Shown here: one piece after another, positions 1 to 8,782 of the stretch
Position numbering within the stretch: the first letter of the stretch is position 1
How the letters are laid out: the number at the start of each line of letters is the position of its first letter
Assembly (NCBI GenBank): GCA_947441065.1
Contig: CANESI010000032.1
Span: forward strand, 1-33,825
DNA: 33,825 nt
Origin: Caulobacteraceae bacterium
GTDB lineage: Bacteria; Pseudomonadota; Alphaproteobacteria; Caulobacterales; Caulobacteraceae
Direction: 5' to 3'
Translations under genes and position numbers: made by a program
The notes under the pieces: model-generated
Seen by the model: only the letters and a program-made list of their open reading frames with translations
The model's database searches: none
What the model was told of the DNA's origin: nothing

Positions 1-2
1 AG

Positions 3-614
3 GGTAGCCAGATCTGGACCGGTCCCAGCTTCGCCCTTGTGCGCCCTGAATTTGCCGCAGCACGTCGCAAGGTGGTGGAGCGGCGCGACCGCGACGGCGA
101 TGTCCGATCCATTCTGGTCTCGCTCGGCCTGACCGATGTCGGCGCGGTCACGGCTGACATGGTCGAGGCGATCCTATCAACAGGGATCGAAGCTCGCCTT
201 CTGGCCGTGGTCGGATCGAGCGCGCCATCCTTGCCACGGCTGCGCGAGTTGAGCGCCATCCACGCCAATCTGCGCGTCGAGGTGGATGTTAAGGCCATGG
301 CCCCGGTCATTGGCGAGGCTGATCTGGCCATCGGTGCGGGCGGGTCCAGCACCTGGGAGAGGTGCTGCCTCGGACTTCCCGGCATCACACTGGTTCTGGC
401 CGACAATCAGGCCGACATGGCCGCGCGGTTGGATGCTCACGGCGTCACCAAGACGCTCGATGTGCGCCTGCCTGACTTTGCAGATCGGCTGACCCAAGTC
501 CTGTCTAGCCTCGTCAACGACAGTGCAGCGCGTCGTTCCATGTCGGCAAAGGCCAGCCTTCTTTGTGATGGTCTGGGCGCAGAACGGACGGCCCGCAAGA
601 TCCTCGCCCTCTAG
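3..614 (+). CDS. pseG: UDP-2,4-diacetamido-2,4,6-trideoxy-beta-L-altropyranose hydrolase, 5' end cut by window
   Basis: The frame is open from base 3, so the gene starts outside the window; a GTG at 39 is internal. The visible part is the C-terminal half of a PseG-like, GT-B fold nucleotide-sugar hydrolase. The upstream frame encodes TGPSFALVRPEF, which matches the family's GPxYALLRPEF segment. Further on it has SLGLTD, the nucleotide-binding loop IGAGGSSTWERCCLGLP and the family's closing NQ in LADNQADMA. PseG removes UDP to release the free sugar in cytoplasmic pseudaminic acid synthesis, normally for flagellin or surface glycan decoration. No other pse gene is visible, so they may lie upstream. 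A hairpin follows directly after the stop. Assignment is good; the exact sugar isomer (pseudaminic or a related nonulosonic acid) is inferred. Confidence 0.83.
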   Translation, partial: GSQIWTGPSFALVRPEFAAARRKVVERRDRDGDVRSILVSLGLTDVGAVTADMVEAILSTGIEARLLAVVGSSAPSLPRLRELSAIHANLRVEVDVKAMAPVIGEADLAIGAGGSSTWERCCLGLPGITLVLADNQADMAARLDAHGVTKTLDVRLPDFADRLTQVLSSLVNDSAARRSMSAKASLLCDGLGAERTARKILAL

Positions 615-657
615 AGGGTGCGTCAGGTCGAGAATGGGGTGGACCGCACCCTTTCCT
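615..657 (+). terminator. Probable intrinsic terminator after pseG
   Basis: AGGGTGCG (615-622) pairs with CGCACCCT (645-652) across a 22-nt loop and is followed by a short pyrimidine run TTTCCTT. It begins one base after the pseG stop codon. The long loop and interrupted T run make it a moderate candidate. Confidence 0.4.
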
Positions 658-709
658 TGATACCACCGCGCACCTACCTCACAATGGACGAGATGAGGAT
701 CGCGAGACC

Positions 710-1291
710 ATGACCACGACAACGACAGGCAATTTGGCAGGCGGGTTGGACGGCGTTATCGCCGCCGCAAAGACAGGCCAGCGCGGCCTGCCGCCTGTTC
801 ATCTGTGGAACCCACCCCACTGCGGCGAGATCGACATTGTCATCAAGCGCGATGGACTGTGGTTTCACGAGGGCACACCCATCGGCCGCGAGGCCTTGGT
901 AAGGCTTTTTTCAACCGTGCTGCGGCTTGATCCAGACGGCTATCATCTGGTGACGCCCGCCGAAAAGATGAAGATCAGGGTCGAGGATGCCCCCTTCATC
1001 GCTGTGCGGGTTGATCAGGTCGGTGATGCTCTGCGCTTCTTGACCAATGTCGGGGATGAGGTTGAGGCGGGGCCGGACAATGCCATTCGCGTCCAGTCCG
1101 ATCCTGAGACCGGCGAGCCTCGCCCCTATCTGCATGTCCGCCGTGGCCTAGAGGCCCGCATCGCCCGCCCGGTCTTTTATGAACTGGTCGAGATGGCCAA
1201 GGAACGCCAGACGCCAGAGGGTCTGCGCTATGGCGTCACCTCTAACGGGGCATGGTTTGATTTGGGACCGGCTGAGGGCTTTGGCGCGTGA
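710..1291 (+). CDS. DUF1285 family protein
   Basis: A 193-residue cytoplasmic protein of the proteobacterial DUF1285 family, recognised from the central stretch with CGEIDIVIKRDGLWFHEG, the PAEKMKIRVEDAPF segment and the DNAIRV / YLHVRRGLEARI region. The family has known structures but no established function. It starts at ATG 710 with GAGGA at 695-699 as ribosome binding site. It is the first gene of a four-gene operon. Its stop TGA (1289-1291) overlaps the GTG start of the CoA pyrophosphatase gene, so the two are almost certainly translationally coupled. The family call is firm; function is unknown. Confidence 0.85.
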   Translation: MTTTTTGNLAGGLDGVIAAAKTGQRGLPPVHLWNPPHCGEIDIVIKRDGLWFHEGTPIGREALVRLFSTVLRLDPDGYHLVTPAEKMKIRVEDAPFIAVRVDQVGDALRFLTNVGDEVEAGPDNAIRVQSDPETGEPRPYLHVRRGLEARIARPVFYELVEMAKERQTPEGLRYGVTSNGAWFDLGPAEGFGA

Positions 1292-1959
1292 ACCCAGCCC
1301 TCGCGCCCCATCTGCTTCGCGATTGGATCACCAGTCGCCTAGACCCGTTGGACGCCCATGGGGAAAACCGGCCAGAGCGGAAGATGGGCTCGGACTTTGA
1401 CCTGAACCCAGAAACCCATCCGGGCGATCAGGGCGTGGCTGGTTTGGCCCATGCCGCCGTCCTGACGCCTTTAATCGAGCATGAGGGCGGCATCAGCGTG
1501 CTTTTGACCCGGCGCTCCGACAGTTTACGCAAACATACTGGCCAAGTGGCCTTTCCCGGCGGGCGCTGTGATCCGGGCGAGTCTCCGGCTCAGACGGCTC
1601 TGAGGGAAGCACAAGAAGAGATCGGTCTTGATCCGTCCTTTGTGACCTTAGCGGGGCTGTCGACCCCCTACCGTACCGGCACCGGCTTTCATGTCACGCC
1701 CGTGGTCGGCTTTGTGAAGCCCGGCTTTGTCCTGACGCCCAATCCAGCCGAGGTGGCCGATGTGTTCGAGACGCCCTTCTCGTTCCTGATGGATCCGCAA
1801 AACCATCAGCGCCAGCATCGCGACCTGCCCAATGGCGACCGGCGCCATTTCTATGCCATCCCCTATGAGCAGTGGTTCATTTGGGGCGCGACGGCGGGTA
1901 TGTTACGCCAGCTCTATTTCCGCCTCTATGGCGAGACCGAAGGAACCGTTTCCGCATGA
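1288..1959 (+). CDS. NUDIX hydrolase, CoA pyrophosphatase type
   Basis: 223 residues with a complete Nudix box at about residues 91-114: GGRCDPGES followed by LREAQEEIGL, fitting Gx5Ex7REUxEExGU and supplying the metal-binding glutamates. The preceding LLTRRSDSLRKHTGQVAFP matches the UPF0035 signature that marks the coenzyme A pyrophosphatase branch (NudL, NUDT7). Expected reaction: CoA or acyl-CoA cleaved to 3',5'-ADP and 4'-phosphopantetheine. Start is GTG 1288, overlapping the previous stop as GTGA. The stop overlaps the next ATG at 1956. The tight overlaps place it in one transcript with DUF1285, DUF6111 and cca. Confidence 0.88.
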   Translation: MNPALAPHLLRDWITSRLDPLDAHGENRPERKMGSDFDLNPETHPGDQGVAGLAHAAVLTPLIEHEGGISVLLTRRSDSLRKHTGQVAFPGGRCDPGESPAQTALREAQEEIGLDPSFVTLAGLSTPYRTGTGFHVTPVVGFVKPGFVLTPNPAEVADVFETPFSFLMDPQNHQRQHRDLPNGDRRHFYAIPYEQWFIWGATAGMLRQLYFRLYGETEGTVSA

Positions 1960-2231
1960 TAAGCATGGTTCTATCTCGGCTATTGCTCGCCGCCTTGCCC
2001 CTGATTTTCTACAGTCTTTGGCGTCAGATTGCCCTGCGCAGCGGCAAGCCCATGGGCTCGACCCCGTGGGGCTGGCTGATTGGCCTTGGCGCGGTGCTAT
2101 CGGCCCTGTCCCTGATGGCCACGGTTGCCTTCCATCCTGACAATCGCGGCCAGACCTATGTGCCCGCCGAACCCAGCGCCGATGGCGGCGTAGGTCCCGC
2201 CCATTTTGACGCCAAGAAGGCCAAGCCATGA
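1956..2231 (+). CDS. DUF6111-like small membrane protein
   Basis: A 91-residue protein starting at ATG 1956, chosen because it forms an ATGA overlap with the upstream Nudix stop; an open frame further upstream (from 1872) is shadow. Two hydrophobic segments are visible, about residues 4-17 (VLSRLLLAALPLIFYS) and 33-52 (WGWLIGLGAVLSALSLMATV), joined by a short basic linker, with a polar tail ending in GGVGPAHFDAKKAKP. Size, membrane layout and position between a CoA pyrophosphatase and cca match the DUF6111 family of alphaproteobacteria. It is probably an inner membrane protein of unknown function. Its stop overlaps the cca start at 2228. Confidence 0.75.
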   Translation: MISMVLSRLLLAALPLIFYSLWRQIALRSGKPMGSTPWGWLIGLGAVLSALSLMATVAFHPDNRGQTYVPAEPSADGGVGPAHFDAKKAKP

Positions 2232-3478
2232 GCTTTGCGCTGGGCCTTAAGCCGTGGATGACCAAGCCCGCGACCAAGGCGGTGCTGGAAGCCCTGATCG
2301 CCAAGGGCGGGCCCGATTGCGTGCGCTTTGTCGGCGGCTGCGTGCGCAATGCGATCTTGAACCGTAAGATCGACGATCTTGATCTGGCCACCACCTTGAC
2401 CCCGCCCTCGGTGGTCAAGGCTCTGGAAGCGGCCGGGCTCAAGGCCATTCCGACAGGGATCGAGCATGGCACGGTCACGGCCCTATCCGATGGCCAGACC
2501 TTCGAGATCACCACCCTGCGCAAGGATGTCCAGACCGATGGACGCCATGCTGTGGTGGTCTTCACCGACGACTGGGCCGAAGATGCGGCGCGGCGCGATT
2601 TTACGATGAATGCCCTCTATGCCGATGCATCGGGCGCGGTCTTTGATCCGTCGGGAACCGGTGTTGAGGATGCCCGCGCAGGTCGTCTGGTCTTTGTTGG
2701 CGATCCCAAGACCCGCATCGACGAGGACTATCTGCGGATTCTGCGCTATTTTCGGTTCCTTGCCTGGTACGGCAAGGGCGAGCCGGATCGAGACGCGCTT
2801 GCGGCCTGTGAGACCGGGAGAGCGCTTCTTGCGGACTGTTCAGCCGAACGGGTCGCCAAAGAAATGCTCAAGCTCTTGGCCGCCGATGATCCGCGCGCTG
2901 CGCTGAGGCTGATGGCCTCGACGGGCGTGCTGGCGCAGGTCTTGCCGCAGGCCGAAGGGCTGGCGGTGCTGGACCGACTGGTGACCATCGAAGACGAGCA
3001 ACTATTCGAAAACGAGCCCCTTCTGCGTTTGGCGGCCCTCTTACCGGCTGATCCCGCAACCGGAGAGGCCTTGGGCCGGGCCTTGCGCCTGTCCAATGCT
3101 GAGCGCGAGCGATTGGTGCAGGCTCTGGGTACCGAACCGCGTCTGGTTTCGTGGATGAGCCCCAAGGCGGCGCGCCAAGCCGTCTATCGGCTGGGCAACT
3201 CGGTGTTCCGCGATCGGGTCAAGCTGCACTGGGCCAGAAGCCTGCGTCCAGCGACCACCCCGCAATGGCGCGGTTTGCTGGCTCTGGGCGAAAGCTGGCA
3301 TGCTCCGGTCATGCCCATCTCCGGCAAAGATGTCGTCGGCTCAGGCGTTCCCGCTGGCCCTCTGGTCGGTGAGGTCCTGCGCGAAGTCGAGGAATGGTGG
3401 GTCGATAGCGACTTTATCGATGACAAACTGTCTTTGGTGGAACGCTTGAAATCGGTCGCTCAAGGGCTGGCCTTTTAG
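2228..3478 (+). CDS. cca: CCA tRNA nucleotidyltransferase (class II)
   Basis: 416 residues. The N-terminal nucleotidyltransferase core has the GG motif (FVGGCVRN, residues 34-41), the catalytic DxD (D50 and D52 in DDLDLAT), the ARRDFTMNAL motif near residues 121-130 that follows template-like recognition, and the RILRYFRF helix near 170-177. The remainder is the helical tRNA-binding body. It adds or repairs the 3'-CCA end of tRNAs using CTP and ATP. It is the last gene of the operon starting at 710, entered through an ATGA overlap. The gene following it (3564) is separated by 85 bp with its own signals. The function is certain from motifs; strict CCA versus split specificity cannot be read from sequence. 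Confidence 0.93.
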   Translation: MSFALGLKPWMTKPATKAVLEALIAKGGPDCVRFVGGCVRNAILNRKIDDLDLATTLTPPSVVKALEAAGLKAIPTGIEHGTVTALSDGQTFEITTLRKDVQTDGRHAVVVFTDDWAEDAARRDFTMNALYADASGAVFDPSGTGVEDARAGRLVFVGDPKTRIDEDYLRILRYFRFLAWYGKGEPDRDALAACETGRALLADCSAERVAKEMLKLLAADDPRAALRLMASTGVLAQVLPQAEGLAVLDRLVTIEDEQLFENEPLLRLAALLPADPATGEALGRALRLSNAERERLVQALGTEPRLVSWMSPKAARQAVYRLGNSVFRDRVKLHWARSLRPATTPQWRGLLALGESWHAPVMPISGKDVVGSGVPAGPLVGEVLREVEEWWVDSDFIDDKLSLVERLKSVAQGLAF

Positions 3479-3506
3479 GGCTTTTAACTCAGTCAAACAG
3501 CAAGGC

Positions 3507-3525
3507 TTGACCTGACGCAGCGTCA
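3507..3525. promoter_or_regulatory. Palindrome beside a -35-like box upstream of the first flavin monooxygenase
   Basis: TGACGCAGCGTCA (3513-3525) is a perfect 13-bp palindrome with a single central base. It directly follows TTGACC (3507-3512), which resembles a -35 element, and lies 38 bp before the chosen ATG at 3564. No good -10 was found at normal spacing. An operator for a dimeric regulator is plausible but unproven. Confidence 0.33.
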
Positions 3526-3563
3526 ACCCTCACCCTGTGTCAAAACATAAGGGAGACGCCGCT

Positions 3564-5381
<1,818 letters not shown>

Positions 5382-5386
5382 GAAAA

Positions 5387-5427
5387 AGCCCTTTCCCCCC
5401 TTGAGGGGGAGAGGGTTGGGAGAGGGG
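5387..5427 (-). repeat. R-B repeat, single copy in reverse orientation
   Basis: Starts 5 bp after the monooxygenase stop. Reads as AGCCCTTTCCCCCC then GGGGGAGAGGGTTGGG, related to the better preserved R-B copies at 5559-5595 and 15399-15482. It can form a hairpin and might stop transcription, but it has no T run. Confidence 0.6.
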
Positions 5428-5504
5428 GGTATTTCATCCACTCACCCCTCCGCGCTGCCCCGCAAAGTCAGAGGTCCAGTGGGTCCCTTCCCGCCTGAGG
5501 GTAA

Positions 5505-5537
5505 GGGTCTGGGTCCCCGCCTTCGCGGGGAACACGG
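5505..5537 (+). repeat. R-A palindromic repeat, single copy
   Basis: GGGTCTGGGTCCCCGCC followed by TTCGCGGGGAACACGG. The core CCCCGCCTTCGCGGGG is a hairpin. This 33-bp copy is identical to the one at 5687-5719. A run of ten G (5541-5550) follows. Confidence 0.8.
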
Positions 5538-5558
5538 AACGGGGGGGGGGTATAAGAA

Positions 5559-5595
5559 AGGCCCTCACCCAACCCTCTCCCACAGGGAGAGGGCT
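5559..5595 (+). repeat. R-B palindromic repeat
   Basis: AGGCCCTCACCCAAC leads into a perfect hairpin: CCCTCTCCC (5573-5581), loop ACA, GGGAGAGGG (5585-5593). It matches 15399-15435 except for the loop base. Confidence 0.8.
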
Positions 5596-5632
5596 AAGAA
5601 GGGATAAGGCCTTTCATCTCCGTCCCTCACCA

Positions 5633-5719
5633 CCGCGTTCCCCGCGAAGGCGGGGATCCAGATCGATGATTCCAAACGGCATGAAAGGGTCTGGGTCCCC
5701 GCCTTCGCGGGGAACACGG
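5633..5719. repeat. R-A inverted pair with 24-bp spacer
   Basis: Reverse copy at 5633-5662 (CCGCGTTCCCCGCGAAGG...) and forward copy at 5687-5719, facing each other across 24 bp. With the R-B copies at 5387 and 5559 and the R-A copy at 5505 it fills most of the 353-bp gap between the convergent monooxygenase and dioxygenase genes. I see no gene in this gap. Confidence 0.8.
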
Positions 5720-5734
5720 TAGGGGTAGGCTTCC

Positions 5735-6583
5735 CTAAAACGCCGCGATGGTCGTTCGATGCAGCAGGCGGTCATAGCCGTCATAACCGCCCGTCGCCGC
5801 ATGAAGCACCGAACGGTTGTCCCACATCAACAGCGTGCCCTTTTCCCAGCGATGGCGGTACTGGAACGCCTCGCTGCCCTGCCAGTGATAGAGTTCCATC
5901 AACAGCGGCATGGCTTCCTCATCGGCCACGCCCTCAAGCCCGACAATATAGCCCAAACAGCTAAAGAGCCCCAGACGCCCGGTTTCTGGATGGGCGCGGA
6001 TGAGGGGGTGACTCTGGCTGGCCTCTGCGGCGCGTGAGGGGCGGATATCCATCGAACGCCGGGCAATGTCGCCTTCGCCGTAGGAGCCTTCGGGCGCATA
6101 GGCCTTCTTGGCCGAATGGATGGCCATCTTGCCCTCAAGCTTGGCGCGCATGGCGTCGGGCATGGCATCCAAGGCGGCATGCTGATTGGAAAAGAGCGTG
6201 TCCCCGCCCATCGGCGGGATGGTGATGCCATAGAGGCAGGTCCCTGCAGGGGGGCGGGCCTGAAAGCTCCAGTCACTGTGCCAGTTTTCGGCAAACAGGG
6301 GCGAGGTCTCATCGGCCATCCGCTTGACCGCGATGACATGCTTACGGCCCGCGATCGGCGCGATGAAGGGATCGTCGCCAAAGCCGCCAAAGGCGATGGT
6401 GAACCGTTCTTGATCGTCGTCGCTGATGTCTTGACCGGGAAAGGCCAGCACATGGTGCTCGAGCCAAGCGGCGCGAATGTCCGCGATCTGTTGGGCACTG
6501 AGGGGTTTGGTCAGGTCAACATCGGTAACCGAAGCACCGCAGGCTTGGCCTGACGGTGTCACCGTGATGGTAGATTGGCCCAT
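5735..6583 (-). CDS. TauD/TfdA family Fe(II)/2-oxoglutarate dioxygenase
   Basis: 282 residues, the usual length for this family. The facial triad is visible as H102 and D104 (NWHSDWSF) and H261 (SVLHAATGG). T129 in GGDTLF and R272 eleven residues after H261 fit the 2-oxoglutarate binding positions. Enzymes of this family hydroxylate substrates such as taurine, alkyl sulfates or phenoxyalkanoates, often releasing sulfite or glyoxylate. There are no sulfonate transport genes nearby; the neighbours are monooxygenases, which favours a xenobiotic or alkanoate substrate, but that is inference. GAGGG lies about 6 bp before the ATG. The gene is flanked on both sides by repeat clusters and is convergent with the monooxygenase gene at 3564. 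Confidence 0.87.
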   Translation of the reverse strand: MGQSTITVTPSGQACGASVTDVDLTKPLSAQQIADIRAAWLEHHVLAFPGQDISDDDQERFTIAFGGFGDDPFIAPIAGRKHVIAVKRMADETSPLFAENWHSDWSFQARPPAGTCLYGITIPPMGGDTLFSNQHAALDAMPDAMRAKLEGKMAIHSAKKAYAPEGSYGEGDIARRSMDIRPSRAAEASQSHPLIRAHPETGRLGLFSCLGYIVGLEGVADEEAMPLLMELYHWQGSEAFQYRHRWEKGTLLMWDNRSVLHAATGGYDGYDRLLHRTTIAAF

Positions 6584-6655
6584 GATCGTTCCCTCGGAGG
6601 TTCTGGTTTGCGGATATAGTCACGCAAAAGACGGCGCGGGAAAAGGGATAAGAAC

Positions 6656-6771
6656 GAAAGACCCCCCTACCCCGGCTGCGCCGGTACTTCCCCCAGAGGG
6701 GGAAGATCAAGGAGCGGTAAATCTTCCCCCTCTGGGGGAAGTGGCGCGGAGCGCCGAAGGGGGCCTTGTTT
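6656..6771 (+). repeat. R-C three-hairpin element, full copy
   Basis: The element runs from GAAAGACCCCCC to GGGGGCCTTGTTT. A side hairpin CCGGC-TGC-GCCGG (6672-6684) precedes a central perfect 22-bp inverted repeat (6686-6707 and 6721-6742, starting ACTTCCCCCAGAGGG) around a 13-nt loop. A second side hairpin GGCGC-GGA-GCGCC (6743-6755) follows. The outer CCCCCT and AGGGGG also pair. Full copies recur at 29222-29335 (reverse) and 30601-30711, and a collapsed one at 6971-7013. Confidence 0.85.
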
Positions 6772-6784
6772 ACGTCCCCAACTT

Positions 6785-6814
6785 CCGTGTTCCCCGCGAA
6801 GGCGGGGACCCAGA
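6785..6814 (-). repeat. R-A palindromic repeat, single reverse copy
   Basis: CCGTGTTCCCCGCGAAGG followed by CGGGGACCCAGA, the reverse complement of the R-A consensus. It sits 13 bp after the R-C element. Confidence 0.8.
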
Positions 6815-6830
6815 ACCGGCATCTCTGGCG

Positions 6831-6923
6831 TCATTGCGAGGCGCAGCGCGCCGAAGCAACCCAGGGGAACATCGACTCATGTCCGCGCCAGTCCCCTGGG
6901 TTGCTTCGCTACGCTCGCAATGA
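6831..6923. repeat. R-D inverted pair
   Basis: Left arm 6831-6867 begins TCATTGCGAGGCGCAGCG and ends AAGCAACCCAGGGG. Right arm 6893-6923 is CCCCTGGG followed by TTGCTTCGCTACGCTCGCAA. The arms face each other across about 25 bp. A lone right arm recurs at 29177-29210. With the R-C and R-A copies it fills the 431-bp gap between dioxygenase and second monooxygenase, where no gene is seen. Confidence 0.8.
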
Positions 6924-6970
6924 CGCGGGGATGGGAGAGGGCCTAAGTGAGGGCCTTGTTCTCTTTGTTA

Positions 6971-7013
6971 GAAAGACCCCCTACCCCGGCTGCGCCGAAG
7001 GGGGCCTTGTTTT
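6971..7013 (+). repeat. R-C element, collapsed 43-bp copy
   Basis: GAAAGACCCCCTACCCCGG leads directly through CTGCGCC into GAAGGGGGCCTTGTTTT. It has both outer ends of R-C but lacks the central inverted repeat. It corresponds to a full copy with the 73 bp between two GCGCCG direct repeats removed. It ends one base before the stop codon of the second monooxygenase gene. Confidence 0.8.
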
Positions 7014-7014
7014 C

Positions 7015-8517
7015 TCAGCTATATTGGAACGTCGGATCGTCGAGATCGATCTGTGGGAACAGGTCCTTTTCGGCCCAATAGTCTTGGGTGTGCTGCCACT
7101 CGGCCTTGTCGCCTCGGCGAGGCAGAAGGTGCATGCCGCGCATCAGATAGCCGGGATTGAAGTCCTCGGGGTCCATCCAAGGCAACATGGGCATGTCCTT
7201 GTCTTCCGGCCGCAAGGTCGGGGTGACGGCCTTAACGCCCTTCTTGTCCATATGGTTGAGCAACCGCGCGACAAAGTCACCGATCAGATCGGCCCGCAGG
7301 GTCCAACTGGCGCGGAAATAGCCGAACACCCAGATCATGTTGGGCACGCCGGTAAACATCATGCCGCGATAGGTCACGGTCTTGGAGAAGTCCAAGGCCT
7401 CGCCATTGATCGAGAAATTGATGTCGCCCAGCACGTTCAGGTTAAAGCCGGTCGCGGTGATGATGATATCGGCCTCAAGCTCGGTGCCCGATTTCAGCAG
7501 GATGCCCTTTTCGGTGAAGCGCTCGATTTCGTCGGTAACAACACTGGCCTTGCCCGAGGCGATGCCTTGGAAAATATCGCCGTCTGGCACAAAGGCGATG
7601 CGCTGACGCCACGGGCGATAGCTCGGCGCAAAGTGCTTTTGCACGGTTTCTTCGGGCAGGAAGGCGCGAACGCCGGAGAGCAGTTCTTCGCGCACCACTT
7701 CCGGCTCCTCGAACGAGCGGCGGGTAAATTCGCCCTGATCGAACAGGATCTGGCGGCGGGCGATCTCGTGGATCCACTCCTCCTTGACCTCAAGCTTGCG
7801 CAGATTGTCGACCAGGTCATTGCCATTGCGGCCAGGGATGAAATAGGTCGGTGAACGCTGGAGCAGGGTCACATGTTCACAATCAGCGGCAATGGCTGGA
7901 ACCAGTGTCGCTGCCGTCGCGCCAGACCCGATGACCACCACCTTCTTGCCCCTATAGGCGAGGTCTTTTGGCCAGCTTTGCGGATGGATGATCTGGCCCT
8001 TATACTGGTCCATGCCCTGCCATTCGGGCGTATAGCCCTCATCGTGGCGGTAATAGCCTTGGCACATCCAAAGGAAGTTGGTCGTGAAGACGCGGCTCTC
8101 GCCCGTGGCCTTATTGACAGCCGTGATGGTCCAAAGATTGTCCTTGCCCGACCAACTGGCCGACAGGATCTTGTGGCCATAGCGGATGTGGCGATCCAGA
8201 TCGTTCTCTTCGATCACCTCGCCCATATATTTGAGGATCTCTTGGGCCGAGGCGATCGGGGTACCGACCCAAGGCTTAAAGCGATAGCCGAACGTATAGA
8301 GGTCACTGTCCGAACGAACGCCCGGATAGGTGTGGGTCAGCCAAGTGCCGCCAAAACTCTCTTGCGTCTCCAGCACGACAAAGCTCTTGCCGGGGCACTG
8401 ATCCTTGAGGTGATAGGCGCCGCCCACGCCGGAAATACCCGCCCCGACGATCAGGACATCGAAATGCTCGGTTGCGGTTGTGTCGCTGGACTTTGCCAGT
8501 GTTGCGGTGTCGGCCAT
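7015..8517 (-). CDS. Flavin monooxygenase, EtaA-like Baeyer-Villiger type
   Basis: 500 residues. FAD Rossmann motif VGAGISG (24-30), the Baeyer-Villiger fingerprint in its Y-variant YKGQIIHPQSW (172-182) and the NADPH motif IGSGATA (196-202) are in order. Segments GGTWLTHTYPGVRSDSD and TATGFNL agree with the EtaA/ethionamide monooxygenase branch, shorter than the 605-residue enzyme at 3564 and only distantly related to it. It should turn ketones into esters or lactones. The upstream AGGAGAGGTGACC gives a good ribosome binding site. It is divergent from an amidohydrolase gene of the lactonase superfamily across 265 bp, so product hydrolysis by that neighbour is attractive but inferred. Confidence 0.9.
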   Translation of the reverse strand: MADTATLAKSSDTTATEHFDVLIVGAGISGVGGAYHLKDQCPGKSFVVLETQESFGGTWLTHTYPGVRSDSDLYTFGYRFKPWVGTPIASAQEILKYMGEVIEENDLDRHIRYGHKILSASWSGKDNLWTITAVNKATGESRVFTTNFLWMCQGYYRHDEGYTPEWQGMDQYKGQIIHPQSWPKDLAYRGKKVVVIGSGATAATLVPAIAADCEHVTLLQRSPTYFIPGRNGNDLVDNLRKLEVKEEWIHEIARRQILFDQGEFTRRSFEEPEVVREELLSGVRAFLPEETVQKHFAPSYRPWRQRIAFVPDGDIFQGIASGKASVVTDEIERFTEKGILLKSGTELEADIIITATGFNLNVLGDINFSINGEALDFSKTVTYRGMMFTGVPNMIWVFGYFRASWTLRADLIGDFVARLLNHMDKKGVKAVTPTLRPEDKDMPMLPWMDPEDFNPGYLMRGMHLLPRRGDKAEWQHTQDYWAEKDLFPQIDLDDPTFQYS

Positions 8518-8782
8518 AGGTCACCTCTCCTGTGATGATTGCTGACATTCTGATTGCTGGAGGCGATCCCCCAGGTTCAGGCGCTTTCGCCGCGCGAGCC
8601 AACAACTAACCGATGATCATATGCACAATCCTCGCCACGAAAAGCCCCCTTGTGCTTAAGCGTCCAACCGTCGCAGTCGGCGCATCTGCCCCCTTGGCGC
8701 GCATGGCTTTCACGTCTTAAGGTATGGATCGGCCCATGGACCCAAGCATCAAGACTTGAGGGGGCATACGGGAGACGACCTC

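Noticed and set aside
3537-3563. GTG start for the first monooxygenase at 3537
   Set aside because: AAGGGAGA sits between it and the ATG at 3564 at ideal distance for the latter.
6656-7013. CRISPR array or insertion sequence in the repeat cluster
   Set aside because: Repeats are palindromic, unevenly spaced and of several families; there is no spacer pattern and no transposase gene.
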